A DNA stretch of 64,000 nucleotides from Neomesorhizobium sp963726065 (GTDB lineage: Bacteria > Pseudomonadota > Alphaproteobacteria > Rhizobiales > Rhizobiaceae). The stretch is from positions 203,516-267,515 of the forward strand of contig CAVSAU010000010.1 of assembly GCA_963726065.1 (NCBI GenBank), read 5' to 3'. The notes below the pieces were generated by a model. It did not search any database, was not told where the DNA came from, and was given only the letters and a program-made list of their open reading frames with translations. Of the stretch, positions 29,212 through 38,240 are shown piece after piece. Each line of letters opens with the position of its first letter. Within the stretch, counting starts at the first letter, position 1. The position numbers were made by a program, and so were the translations under genes.

Positions 29212-30195
29212 ATGCGACTTCCACTTCGCCGGCTTGCCGTCTACGGCGTGGCATTCGTCTTCGCCATCGTCGTGAACTTCGCGGTTCCCCGGCTGATGCC
29301 GGGGAGTCCCGTCGACGGCATGATCGCCCAGCTCGGGCCGCGCGCCACGCCGGCGGCGATCGAGGCGATCAAGGCGCGCTTCGGCGCGATCGAGCAGCCG
29401 ATCTGGCTGCAGTTCGTCGACTACGTGAAGGGCCTTGCCACCTTCGATCTCGGCGTTTCGGTCAAATACTATCCGCAGACGGTGACAGAGGTGCTCGCCC
29501 GTTCGGCCGGCTGGACGGCCTTCCTGGTCGTCACGGCGATTATCTTCTCCCTCTGCGTCGGAGTCTCCCTCGGCGCAGTGGCAGCCTGGCGGCGAGGCGG
29601 ACGCTTCGACGCGTTCGTCTCGCCGTTTTCCGTCGTGATGATCGCGGTGCCGCCGGTCATCATCGCGCTCGCGACGCTGTTCACCTTCGGCGTGACCTTG
29701 CGCTGGTTCCCGGTCGGCTACGCCTACGATCCCGACCTCGACCCCGGCATCAATTTCACCTTCTTCGGCAGCGTGTTCTGGCACGCCATCATGCCGGTGC
29801 TGACGCTGTCGCCCTACCTGATCGGCGAGTTCCAGACGACGATGCGCTCCTCGATGATTTCGGTGCTGGGCGAGGACTACGTCACCATGGGCCGCGCCAA
29901 GGGACTGAGCGAACGCGGCGTGATGTTCGGCTACGCCGCGCGCAACGCCATGCTGCCGGTGCTGACCAATCTCGCGCTGATGCTCGGCGCGGTGTTCGGC
30001 GGGTCGATCGTCACCGAAATCGTCTTCAACTATCCCGGCCTCGGGCTGACGCTGTTCACGGCCAGCGTCGCGCGCGACTATCCCGTCATCCAGGGGCAAC
30101 TGCTGCTGATGACGCTGGCGACGCTCGGCGCCAACCTTCTGGTCGACATCATCTATGGCATGGTCGATCCCCGCATCCGGGAGGCGCGCACATGA
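29212..30195 (+). CDS. Dpp/Opp-type ABC transporter permease (DppB-like)
   Basis: 327 aa, intact. N-terminal LAVYGVAFVFAIVVNFAVPRLMPGSPVDG is the typical first helix with the NF-PRLMPGSPVD signature of DppB-like permeases. The EAA region is EDYVTMGRAKGLSERGVMFGYAARNAMLPVL, then FGGSIVTEIVFNYPGLGLTLFTA. Six helices are predicted. ATG 29212 is preferred over the upstream TTG. The stop overlaps the start of the next permease (ATGA at 30192). Confidence 0.88.
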   Translation: MRLPLRRLAVYGVAFVFAIVVNFAVPRLMPGSPVDGMIAQLGPRATPAAIEAIKARFGAIEQPIWLQFVDYVKGLATFDLGVSVKYYPQTVTEVLARSAGWTAFLVVTAIIFSLCVGVSLGAVAAWRRGGRFDAFVSPFSVVMIAVPPVIIALATLFTFGVTLRWFPVGYAYDPDLDPGINFTFFGSVFWHAIMPVLTLSPYLIGEFQTTMRSSMISVLGEDYVTMGRAKGLSERGVMFGYAARNAMLPVLTNLALMLGAVFGGSIVTEIVFNYPGLGLTLFTASVARDYPVIQGQLLLMTLATLGANLLVDIIYGMVDPRIREART

Positions 30196-31098
30196 CCGGC
30201 GGTCTGAAATTGATTCTGCGGCAGAAGAAGGCGGTGTTCGGCTTCATCATCGTCATTGCGCTGTGCGTGATGGCGCTGCTGGCGCCGGTGCTGGCGCCGA
30301 ACGACCCGGGCGAGCGGGTCGGGCGCTCGCACCAGCCGCCGACCGTCGAGCATGTGTTCGGCACCACCAAGATGGGCCGCGACGTCTTTGCGCAGTTCGT
30401 CTGGGGCGCACGTTCCTCGCTGGCTGTCGGCTTCGCCACCGGTCTGTTCATCACCGTGCTCGGCACCGTGATCGGGCTTGTCGCAGGCTATTTCGGCGGC
30501 CGCAGTCGACGGCACGCTCGATCTGCTCACCAACGCGGTGCTGGTCATTCCCAACATTCCGCTGCTCATCCTGCTGGCTTCGTTCGCCGGCACGGTCGGG
30601 CCGCTCGCCATCATGGCGATCATCGCGCTCACCTCCTGGCCATGGGGCGCGCGCATGACCCGCTCGCAGACGCTGTCACTGCGCAACCGCGAATTCGTGG
30701 TGGCGGCGCGGATGGTCGGCGAACCGAACTGGCGCATCATCGGCGTCGAGATCCTGCCCAACCTGGTGCCGCTGATCGGCATCAACCTGGTCGGCTCGAT
30801 CATCTACGCCATTGTCGCGCAGACGACGCTCGAATATCTCGGCTTCGGCGATCCGCTCAGCGTGACCTGGGGCACCATGCTCTACAATGCGCAGAATTCC
30901 TCGGCGATCATCCTCGGCGCCTGGTGGGACATCGGCGCGCCTGGCCGTCGGAATCGCGCTTGTCGGGCTGGGGCTGGCGCTGCATCAACTTCACCTTCGA
31001 CGAAATAGCCAATCCGCAACTGCGCTCGGGGCCGGCGCTGAGCGCGCTGGCTGCGTCTCAACCGGCAGCGCGCGCGCGAGCTGGAGGCTGGCCGGTGA
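30192..31098 (+). pseudogene. Dpp/Opp-type ABC transporter permease (DppC-like), frameshifted
   Basis: N-terminus LRQKKAVFGFIIVIALCVMALLAPVLAPNDPGE and FGTTKMGRDVFAQFVWGARSSL are DppC hallmarks. A shift near 30505 breaks GYFGG-AVDGTLDLLTNAVL. The middle is fine (NREFVVAARMVGEPNWRIIGVEILPNL). A second break near 30945 interrupts ILGAWWDIGAP-AVGIALVGLGLALI, and a third lies near 30985. The restored C-terminus reaches a TGA at 31096-31098 that overlaps the GTG of the ATPase. Confidence 0.82.
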
Positions 31099-31913
31099 GC
31101 GAGGCGCTGCTGGAAATCCGCGACCTCAGCGTCGACTACCTCCTCGACGACGGCGCCTTCCGGGCGGTGAAGAACGTCTCCTTCGAGATCGGGCGCAGCG
31201 AGCTGTTCGGGCTGGCCGGCGAATCCGGCTGCGGCAAAAGCACGATCGCTTATGCGATCACCCGGCTGGCCAAGCCGCCGGCCTGGGTGGCAGGCGGCGA
31301 AATCCTGCTCGACGGGCAAGACCTGCTGAAACTGCCTGAAGAGGCGCTGCAGATCGGTGCGCTGGCGGCGCATCGGCATGGTGTTCCAGAGCGCGATGAA
31401 TTCGCTCAACCCACTGATGCGGGTCGAGGCGCAGTTCCACGACGTTCTGTACAGCACACCGGCGCCTCACGGGCGCAGTCGCGCGCCAGGGCGGAGGAGA
31501 TGTTCAAGCTGGTCGGCATCGCTTCAAGCCGCCTCTCGGATTATCCGCACCAGTTCTCGCGGCGGCATGCGCCAGCGCATCGTCATCGCCATCTGCCTCG
31601 CGCTTGAAGCCCGAACTGATCATCATGGACGAGCCGACGACCGCGCTCGACGTGGTGGTGCAGCGGGAGATCCTGGAACAGGTGATCGACCTGCAGGACA
31701 GCCTCGGCTTTTCCGTGCTGTTCATCACCCACGACCTGCACCTGATGGCGCAGCTCTGCCATCGCATCGGCGTCATGCTGAAGGGCGAACTGGTCGAGGT
31801 CGGCGACGTCGGGCAGGTGAGCCGGGCGCCGCGGCACGACTATACGCAGGCGCCTGTGGCAGGCGATCCCGCCGCTGCCTTCGGGTGGTCATCGAGCCGG
31901 GGTCGTTGCATGA
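31095..31913 (+). pseudogene. Dpp/Opp-type ABC transporter ATPase (DppD-like), frameshifted
   Basis: Starts GTG 31095: SEALLEIRDLSVDYLLDDGAFRAVK. Walker A is GLAGESGCGKSTIAYAITRLA. Breaks near 31360, 31460, 31560 and 31608 separate RIGMVFQSAMNSLNPLMRV (Q-loop), YPHQFS-GGMRQRIVIA (signature) and LIIMDEPTTALDVVVQ (Walker B). The switch region FITHDLHLMAQLCHRIGVM is intact. The C-terminus breaks again near 31850 (HDYTQ) and ends at TGA 31911-31913, overlapping the next ATG. Confidence 0.83.
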
Positions 31914-32848
31914 ACGCCGTACCCGACCTCGCCCGAACCAGCGCGACGCTGGCCGAGCCGGTCATCGCCCTGCAATCCATCACGCGTTCGTTCGGCGATG
32001 TGCATGCGCTGCGCGGCATCTCGCTCGGCTTGCGGCCGGCAGGGCTCTGGCGTTGGTCGGCGAATCCGGCTGCGGCAAGACCACCTGCGCGCGCATCATC
32101 GCGCGCATGGACCAGCCGACTTCGGGCGAACTTCTGTTCCGGGGACAACGCTTCACCGAGATAGGTTCAGCGGCGGATGAGCAAGCCTACCGGCGGGCGG
32201 TGCAGCTGGTGTTCCAGGACCCGTTCGCATCGCTCAACCCGGTGTTTTCGGTCGCGCATCATCTGGCCCGACCGCTGAAACTGCACGGCCATGCCGCCGG
32301 CAGGGCGGCGGTGGCCGAAGCGGTACGAGCGCTGCTCGAGAGCGTCGGGCTCGACGCAACGTAACCGCGCACAAGTTTCCGCACGAACTGTCCGGCGGCC
32401 AGCGGCAGCGGGTCAACATCGCGCGGGCGCTTGCCGTGCAGCCGGAAGTGCTGGTGGCCGACGAGCCGACGTCGATGCTCGACGTCTCGATCCGGCTTGG
32501 CATTCTCGAATTGCTGTCGCGCATCAAACGCGAGCGCAATCTCGCGCTGCTCTACATCACCCATGACATCGCGACCGCCGCGCATGTCGCCGAAGAGGTG
32601 ATCGTCATGTTCGCCGGCCAGATGGTCGAGTGGGGGGACACGGCAACCGTTATCCGCGATGCGCGCCATCCCTACACTCGGCTTCTCCTGTCCGCAGTCC
32701 CTGATCCCGACCGACCGTTCGTTCCTGGCGAAAGCGCCAATTTCCTGCGCGACGCCGAGGAAATGCGCGGATTTCGCGCCCGGCTTCGGATGGCGTGGAC
32801 CAGGTCGGGGCCAACCATTTCGTGCGCACGCTCGGCGCCGCAAACTAG
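31910..32848 (+). pseudogene. Dpp/Opp-type ABC transporter ATPase (DppF-like), frameshifted
   Basis: Starts ATG 31910. AEPVIALQSITRSFGDVHALRGISLGL precedes a break near 32035. Then come Walker A ALVGESGCGKTTCARIIARMDQP, Q-loop LVFQDPFASLNPVFSV and, after a break near 32360, the signature HELSGGQRQRVNIARALA. Walker B LVADEPTSMLDVSIRLG and the switch YITHDIATAAHVAEEVIVM follow, then HPYTRLLLSAVPDPDR. A last shift near 32775 precedes the tail ANHFVRTLGAAN. It pairs with the preceding ATPase. Confidence 0.83.
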
Positions 32849-32861
32849 ACCGGGAACAGGA

Positions 32862-33338
32862 ATGGACCTACTCGTCAAACTGTATGCCCTTGAACCCAAT
32901 CCGGAACTCGACGCCCGCGTCGCCAAGGCGGGCGTCCTCGTTCGCCGCGCGCTGGCGCCGGAACTTCACATCGTGACGGAATGGGTGGGCAAAACGTTTG
33001 ACGCCGGTTGGGCGAGCGAGACGGCGGTCGCCTTCGCGCGGCAACCGCCGTCGTGCTTCGTTGCGACAAGGGCCGGCAAGGTGATCGGCTTTGCCTGCCA
33101 CGACGCAACCGCGCGCGGCTTCTTCGGGCCGACCGGTGTCGACGAAGCGGCAAGGGGCCTCGGCGTCGGCCACGCGCTGCTGCTTGCCTGCCTGCTCGAC
33201 ATGCGCACGCAAGGTTACGCCTACGGCATCATCGGCGGCGCCGGGCCTATCGAATTCTACGCCAAGGCGGTGGGGGCGGTGCCGATCGAAGGGTCGGAAC
33301 CCGGCATCTACGCCGATCTTCTGAGAGCCGAAGATTGA
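32862..33338 (+). CDS. GNAT-family N-acetyltransferase
   Basis: 158 aa, intact, 13 bases after the DppF-like stop, so probably the last gene of that operon. The acetyl-CoA-binding loop is seen in EAARGLGVGHALLLACLLDMR (around 105), preceded by SCFVATRAGKVIGFACHD and followed by YGIIGGAGPIEFYAKAVGAVPIEG. The substrate is unknown. In this setting it may acetylate an amino sugar or peptide intermediate, which is inference. Confidence 0.8.
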   Translation: MDLLVKLYALEPNPELDARVAKAGVLVRRALAPELHIVTEWVGKTFDAGWASETAVAFARQPPSCFVATRAGKVIGFACHDATARGFFGPTGVDEAARGLGVGHALLLACLLDMRTQGYAYGIIGGAGPIEFYAKAVGAVPIEGSEPGIYADLLRAED

Positions 33339-33362
33339 ACGCTGTGGCCGGCAGGGCGGCCG

Positions 33363-34570
33363 TTACGAATGCGGCTTCAGAAGCACATCGAATTGCGGGT
33401 TGATTTCGGCAAAGATCGGCAGCGCCGCGGCGCCCAGCACCGATGTTTCCTTACCAGCAGCGCCGATCAGCACGCGCGGCACTGTGCGTTCGCGCGTGGC
33501 GCTGACCGAGATCGGCAGCGGATCGATCCGCTTGGCCAGAAGTTCGATCAGCGAAACCGGCATGAAGCCGCCCAGCACCACGGTATCCGGATCGAGCGTC
33601 AGTTCGAGAATGTTGATGGCCTGCCGCAATGGGTCGGCGGCAGCCGAAATCCATGCCTCGATGCGGCTGTCATTGCAGGCCAGCAGTTCCTCCAGAACAT
33701 CGGGCGAAGCATGGTCCGGATCAGGTAGATCGAGGAACTCGAAGACGGCCCGCAGCGAGACATAGCGTTCGAGGCAGCCGCGCTTGCCGCAACCGCATTC
33801 CAGCCCGTCGGGACGGACGACGATGTGGCCGATTTCGCCGGCGTTGTGGCCGCTGCCTTTGTAGAGGTGGCCGTTGAGGAACAGTCCGGCGCCAAGACCA
33901 GTGCCGATGAAAAGGTAGACGAAGCTGTCGAGGTTGCGCGCCACGCCATGCAGGCGCTCGCCGATGGCGGCGGCCGTCGCGTCGTTTTCGACCGTGACGG
34001 AAATGCCGGTCAGTGCCTCGAGTTCGCTGGCTATCGGAAAATCCTGCCAGCCGGGCAGCGCGGTCGGCCCGACCGAGGTCATGCCTTCGACATCGAATGG
34101 ACCGGGCATCGCCAGACCGATGCCGAGCAGGCGTGACCGGTCGAACCGGAAGGCTGACATCAGTTCCTCCACCGCGGAGGCGAAGACCGGCATCGCCTGC
34201 GCCGGCGTCGGCCGGTCGACCTTGCGCTCGATGCGCGCGCGCACGGTGCCGGAAAGATCGGTGATGACGCCGACGCAGCAACTGGTGGTCGAGCTGCAGG
34301 CCGATCGAATAGGCGCCGTCGCGGATTGATCGAATAGGGCACCGCCGGCTGGCCGCGCGCGCCCTTCAGGGTCGGCTCGGGCCGCAGGATCTCGGCCGCC
34401 TCCAGTTCCTCGACGATGTTCGATACGGTCTGCGAGGAAAGCGCTGTCAGTCTGGCGATGGCCGCACGCGACAGCGGGCCGCTGGTTCGTATCGCCTCGA
34501 TCACCACGCGGCGATTATGCGACTTGGCCTGTTCGAGATTGGTTCCGGCGATAGATTTCTTTAATTTCAT
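33363..34570 (-). pseudogene. ROK-family transcriptional repressor, frameshifted
   Basis: From ATG 34570: KKSIAGTNLEQAKSHNRRVVIEAIRTSGPLSRAAIARLTALSSQTVSNIVEEL, a MarR-like HTH of NagC/XylR type. The frame breaks near 34325 and 34265 (YSIN...IGLQLDHQ) and then runs intact to 33363. The ROK kinase-like domain has LGIGLAMPGPFDVEGM, VENDATAAAIGERLHG and FIGTGLGAGLFLNGHLYKGSGHNAGEIGHIVV. The zinc-site signature CGCGKRGCLERYVS is also present. It is convergent with the GNAT gene and divergent from the SDR. It likely represses the Dpp-type operon and itself via TTGATT palindromes at 28203 and 34620. Confidence 0.85.
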
Positions 34571-34619
34571 TGGCCTGGCTGGGAAACTGAATGGATCGAC
34601 TATGGCTGTAAAAATTAAT

Positions 34620-34636
34620 ATAATCAACTTGATTTA
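34620..34636. promoter_or_regulatory. palindrome AATCAA-C-TTGATT upstream of the ROK gene
   Basis: The core is a perfect 6-1-6 inverted repeat, ~50 bases before the ROK start on the minus strand. It matches the half-sites of the 28203-28219 palindrome. Flanking DNA is very AT-rich (34605-34645). Confidence 0.6.
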
Positions 34637-34744
34637 ATTAACTGGTATGAACCACTTCTGTGTTGCTTGACTGATAACTCATTGTCAGGGTTTGCGCGAG
34701 AGCAACGGTTATCCCCGGATGCTGATAAAAACGGAGGCGAGCGC

Positions 34745-35518
34745 ATGGAAACCGACTTCACGCCGAAATTCGACCTCGATGGAAAGGTGGCACTCGTCAC
34801 CGGTGCGGCGCGTGGCATCGGGAGGGCCTGTGCGCTGGCATGCGCGGGGTCGGGGGCCGACATGGTCGTCGGCGTTCGCAACGCGGCGGACGGCGCCGGA
34901 CTGGTAACCCAGATCGAAGACCTCGGGCGCCGCGCGCTGGCCGTCGAGATGGATCTTGCGGATCTCGATCAGGTGCGGGCCGGCATCGCCAAAGCTCATG
35001 CCGAGTTCGGCCGCATCGACATTCTCGTCAACAATGTGGGGCTGGGACCGGAAAACCTGGCGGAAAACGTCACCGAAGAGGATTTCGACCTCACAGTGAA
35101 CATCAATCTTAAGGGCACGTTCTTCACCACCCAGGCGGTGGCAAAGCTGATGAGGGCCCAGAAATCTGGCCGCATTGTCAATATCAGCTCGCAGGCCGGC
35201 AGCGTCGTCCTGAAGGGTGAGGCGATCTACTGCATGACAAAGGCGGCGATCAACCATCTCACCCGCTGCCTTGCGGTCGAGTGGGCGCCGTATGGCATCG
35301 CCGTCAACAGTGTCGCGCCGACCTTCATCTGGACCGACGGCACCCGGCCAAGCCTCGCCGATCCCGAATTCCATGCCCATGTGCTCGGCCACATTCCGCT
35401 CGGCCGTATCGGCGATCCGATCGACGTGGCGGGCACGGTCGTCTTCCTGGCTTCGCCTGCGGCGTCGCTGATCACCGGCGCCAACATCCTGGTCGACGGC
35501 GGCTGGTCGGTGGCGTGA
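34745..35518 (+). CDS. short-chain dehydrogenase/reductase (SDR)
   Basis: 257 aa from ATG 34745, with GGAGG eleven bases upstream. Cofactor motif ALVTGAARGIGRACALACAG, the structural NNVGLG, catalytic Ser in INISSQAG-type context (VNISSQAGSV) and YxxxK in IYCMTKAAINHL are all present. The C-terminus GANILVDGGWSVA is typical. It should oxidise a sugar or polyol. It precedes a CUT2 transporter operon on the same strand after ~120 bases that hold a separate operator. Confidence 0.88.
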   Translation: METDFTPKFDLDGKVALVTGAARGIGRACALACAGSGADMVVGVRNAADGAGLVTQIEDLGRRALAVEMDLADLDQVRAGIAKAHAEFGRIDILVNNVGLGPENLAENVTEEDFDLTVNINLKGTFFTTQAVAKLMRAQKSGRIVNISSQAGSVVLKGEAIYCMTKAAINHLTRCLAVEWAPYGIAVNSVAPTFIWTDGTRPSLADPEFHAHVLGHIPLGRIGDPIDVAGTVVFLASPAASLITGANILVDGGWSVA

Positions 35519-35581
35519 GCCCCAACGAAGAAAGGCCCGCCTCCTGCGCCCGGTGTATCGCGGACCACGCAAAAAGATGAT

Positions 35582-35595
35582 TGAAATCGATTTCA
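35582..35595. promoter_or_regulatory. perfect 14-bp palindrome TGAAATCGATTTCA, candidate LacI operator
   Basis: The central CG and full symmetry suit a LacI-family site. A further half-site CGATTTCA follows about 20 bases later. It lies ~45 bases before the binding-protein gene of the CUT2 operon, which encodes its own LacI regulator at 40185. Confidence 0.65.
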
Positions 35596-35639
35596 TTTCC
35601 ATATACAAACGATTTCATTCGCGTATCAGGGAGGAAATC

Positions 35640-36665
35640 GTGAAAAAAATCACCGCTATTTGTTTGTCCGCCGTCGCCTCGATCGCCATTTCGGCGTTTT
35701 CGGCCAATGCCGAAGATTTCAAGATCGGCCTGTCAAACGGCTGGGTCGGCTCGGAGTGGCGCACCCAGATGATCGACGAGGCGAAGGCCGCCGCCGAGAA
35801 ATGGAAGGAAAAGGGCGTCAACGTCGAGGTCGTGGTGCAGAGCGCCAATGTCGACGTGCCCGGTCAGATCGCCCATGTGCGCAACTTCATCTCAGAAGGC
35901 GTCAATGCGATCATCATCAATCCGAACAGCCCGACCGCTTTCGATCCGGTGTTCGCGCAGGCCAAGGAGGCTGGCATCCTGGTCATCTCGACCGACGCCG
36001 AAGTCTCGTCGCCTGACGCAACCTATGTCGGCATCGACCAGAAGGCCTGGGGTGCGGCTGGCGCCAAGTGGCTTGCCGACACACTTGGAGGCAAGGGCAA
36101 TGTCGTCGCCATCAATGGCGTCGCCGGCCATCCGGCCAACGAGATGCGTGTCGCCGGCTACAAGGAAGTGTTCGGCCAGTATCCCGATATCAAGATCGTC
36201 AATGAAGTGAACGCCAACTGGGACCAGGCGCAAGGCCAGCAGGCGATGCAGAACCTGCTCGCAACCTATCCCGACATCAGCGGCGTGTGGGTGCAGGACG
36301 GCATGGCTGCCGGCGCCTGGAAGTCGATCATGGATGCCGGCAAAACCGGGCAGACCGCTGCCACTGGCGAAATCCGCAAGGACTTCATCGACATCTGGAC
36401 CAAGGACAAGCTGAACTCCGGCGCTTCGGTCAATCCTCCCGGCGTCATGGCCTCGGCGCTCAATGTCGCGGTGCTGATGCTGCAGGGCAAGGAACTGAAG
36501 GAGCCGGCGACGGCGGGGCAGTACAAGAACGCCATGTATCTGCCGATCCCGTTCATCGATTCGAAGAACCTTGCCGAAGCGGCGACGCAGCTTGAAGGCA
36601 AGCCTGGCTACTATTCCTACACGAGCCAGCTTTCGATCGAAGACGCCGAAGCGCTGTTCAAGTAG
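35640..36665 (+). CDS. CUT2 (ribose-type) sugar-binding protein
   Basis: 341 aa from GTG 35640 with GGGAGGAA upstream. The signal peptide is KKITAICLSAVASIAISAFSANA. The periplasmic-binding fold has FKIGLSNGWVGSEWRTQMIDEAK, VNAIIINPNSPTAFDPVFAQA and GKGNVVAINGVAGHPANEMRV. Hinge region GVWVQDGMAAGAWKSIMDAG also fits. The asparagine- and tryptophan-lined pocket suggests a sugar or cyclitol ligand; the specific compound cannot be read from sequence. Confidence 0.87.
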   Translation: MKKITAICLSAVASIAISAFSANAEDFKIGLSNGWVGSEWRTQMIDEAKAAAEKWKEKGVNVEVVVQSANVDVPGQIAHVRNFISEGVNAIIINPNSPTAFDPVFAQAKEAGILVISTDAEVSSPDATYVGIDQKAWGAAGAKWLADTLGGKGNVVAINGVAGHPANEMRVAGYKEVFGQYPDIKIVNEVNANWDQAQGQQAMQNLLATYPDISGVWVQDGMAAGAWKSIMDAGKTGQTAATGEIRKDFIDIWTKDKLNSGASVNPPGVMASALNVAVLMLQGKELKEPATAGQYKNAMYLPIPFIDSKNLAEAATQLEGKPGYYSYTSQLSIEDAEALFK

Positions 36666-36674
36666 AATCCTCCC

Positions 36675-36714
36675 GGGAGAGATTGCGGTCCGGGGCCGGA
36701 CCGCACTCTCTCCC
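36675..36714 (+). promoter_or_regulatory. strong two-part hairpin between binding-protein and ATPase genes
   Basis: GGGAGAG-ATT-GCGGTCC pairs with GGACCGC-ACT-CTCTCCC around a short GC loop. It sits ten bases after the binding-protein stop, the classic place for an mRNA-stabilising or attenuating structure in ABC operons. Confidence 0.7.
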
Positions 36715-36734
36715 GCAGGGGGACGGGGAAACTC

Positions 36735-38240
36735 ATGCCCAAACTGAAGCTCAGCGGCGTAAGCAAGGCTTACGGCGCAACGATCGCGCTCAGGCGCGGC
36801 GACCTCGAAATCGACGGCGGCGAAGTGCATGTGCTGATCGGCTCGAACGGCTCGGGCAAGAGCACGCTGTGCAAGATCGTCGCTGGCAGTGTCAGGCCGG
36901 ATGCCGGCGAGATACTGCTTGACGGCCAGCCGATTACGGTTTCCGGGCCGCAGGCGGCCCGCGCGCTCGGCATCGGCATCTTCTATCAGGAACTCAGCCT
37001 TGCCGCGCACCGCACGGTGGCGGAGAACATCTCGCTTCCGGACCTACCGATGAAGGCCGGAATCTTCGTCGACCGCGAGGCCCTGGCGTCGCGGGCGGCG
37101 CGCTACATCGCTCTTTTCGAAGGCGTGACGGGCGAGGGGTTTTCCGCCGATGCGACGGTGGAGACCTTGCGCGCCGACCAGCGCCAGCTGGTGGAGATCA
37201 TGAAGGCGCTGGCCGCCGAAACGCCGGTGCTCATCTTCGACGAGCCGACCTCGGCGCTTGACCGCGCACAGGTCGAACGTTTCTTCGACATCCTGCGCGA
37301 CCTCAAGGCCAAGGGCCGCAGCATCGTCTTCATCTCGCACCGGATGGACGAGATTTTCGCCATCGGCGACCGCGTCACCGTCATCCGCGACGGCGAGACG
37401 GTGGGCACTCGGCGCATCGCCGATATCGACCCGGCAGGGGTGGTGCGCCTGATGGTCGGCGAACAGGACGAACTGGCGCCGCCGGCAAGCGCGCCGCCTG
37501 CTGCGAACCACACAGGGGCAGGGTCCGTGCTCAGCGTCAAGGATCTTTCCGGACGCGGCTTCGCCAAAATGAATTTCGATGTGGCGCGCGGCGAAATCCT
37601 CGGTTTTGGCGGCCTGCACGGGCAGGGCCAATCTTCCGTGTTGCGGGCGATCTTCGGCGCGACGCCTCCGGCGCAAGGCGCCATCATACTGAACGGCAAG
37701 CCGTTTTCCGCATCGAGCCCGCGTGAAGCGATCCGCAGCGGCTGCGCCTACGTCTCGGGCGACCGCACGCGCGACGGCGTGGTGCATGGACGGCCGATCC
37801 TGGAAAACGTGACGCCGATCCATTACATGCGCGACCGGCTGTTTCTGGCGCGGCCCTCGGCGCTGAGGGACAAGGCGCTTCCGGCGCTGCAGGCGCTGCA
37901 CACGAAATTCGCCACGCTGTCGCACCCGATCAATTCGCTTTCCGGCGGCAACCAGCAGAAGGTGGTGATTGCCCGCTGGCTGATCGACCGGCCGGATGTG
38001 CTGCTGCTCGACGATCCCACCAAGGGCATCGACCTGTCGGCCAAGGCCGACCTTTTCGCGCTGGTGCGCAAGCTGGCAGAGGAGGGCGTCGGCATCGTGC
38101 TTTACTCGTCGGAAGACGCCGAGCTCCTTAACAACGCCGACCGTATCCTCGTCTTCAACGGCGGGCAGGTGACGCGCGAACTGACCGGCGCTGAGCGGAC
38201 ACGCTACAATCTCTACCAAGCCGCTTACGAGGCCGCATGA
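36735..38240 (+). CDS. CUT2 sugar ABC transporter ATPase (RbsA/MglA type)
   Basis: 501 aa with two nucleotide-binding domains. First domain: Walker A IGSNGSGKSTLCKIVAG, IFYQELSLAAHRTVAENI, Walker B PVLIFDEPTSALDRAQVE, switch VFISHRMDEIFAIGDRV. Second domain has the degenerate Walker A GGLHGQGQSSVLRAIFG normal for this family, then GDRTRDGVVHGRPILENV, SGGNQQKVVIARWLI and LLLDDPTKGIDLSAK. Its stop overlaps the first permease start. Confidence 0.92.
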   Translation: MPKLKLSGVSKAYGATIALRRGDLEIDGGEVHVLIGSNGSGKSTLCKIVAGSVRPDAGEILLDGQPITVSGPQAARALGIGIFYQELSLAAHRTVAENISLPDLPMKAGIFVDREALASRAARYIALFEGVTGEGFSADATVETLRADQRQLVEIMKALAAETPVLIFDEPTSALDRAQVERFFDILRDLKAKGRSIVFISHRMDEIFAIGDRVTVIRDGETVGTRRIADIDPAGVVRLMVGEQDELAPPASAPPAANHTGAGSVLSVKDLSGRGFAKMNFDVARGEILGFGGLHGQGQSSVLRAIFGATPPAQGAIILNGKPFSASSPREAIRSGCAYVSGDRTRDGVVHGRPILENVTPIHYMRDRLFLARPSALRDKALPALQALHTKFATLSHPINSLSGGNQQKVVIARWLIDRPDVLLLDDPTKGIDLSAKADLFALVRKLAEEGVGIVLYSSEDAELLNNADRILVFNGGQVTRELTGAERTRYNLYQAAYEAA

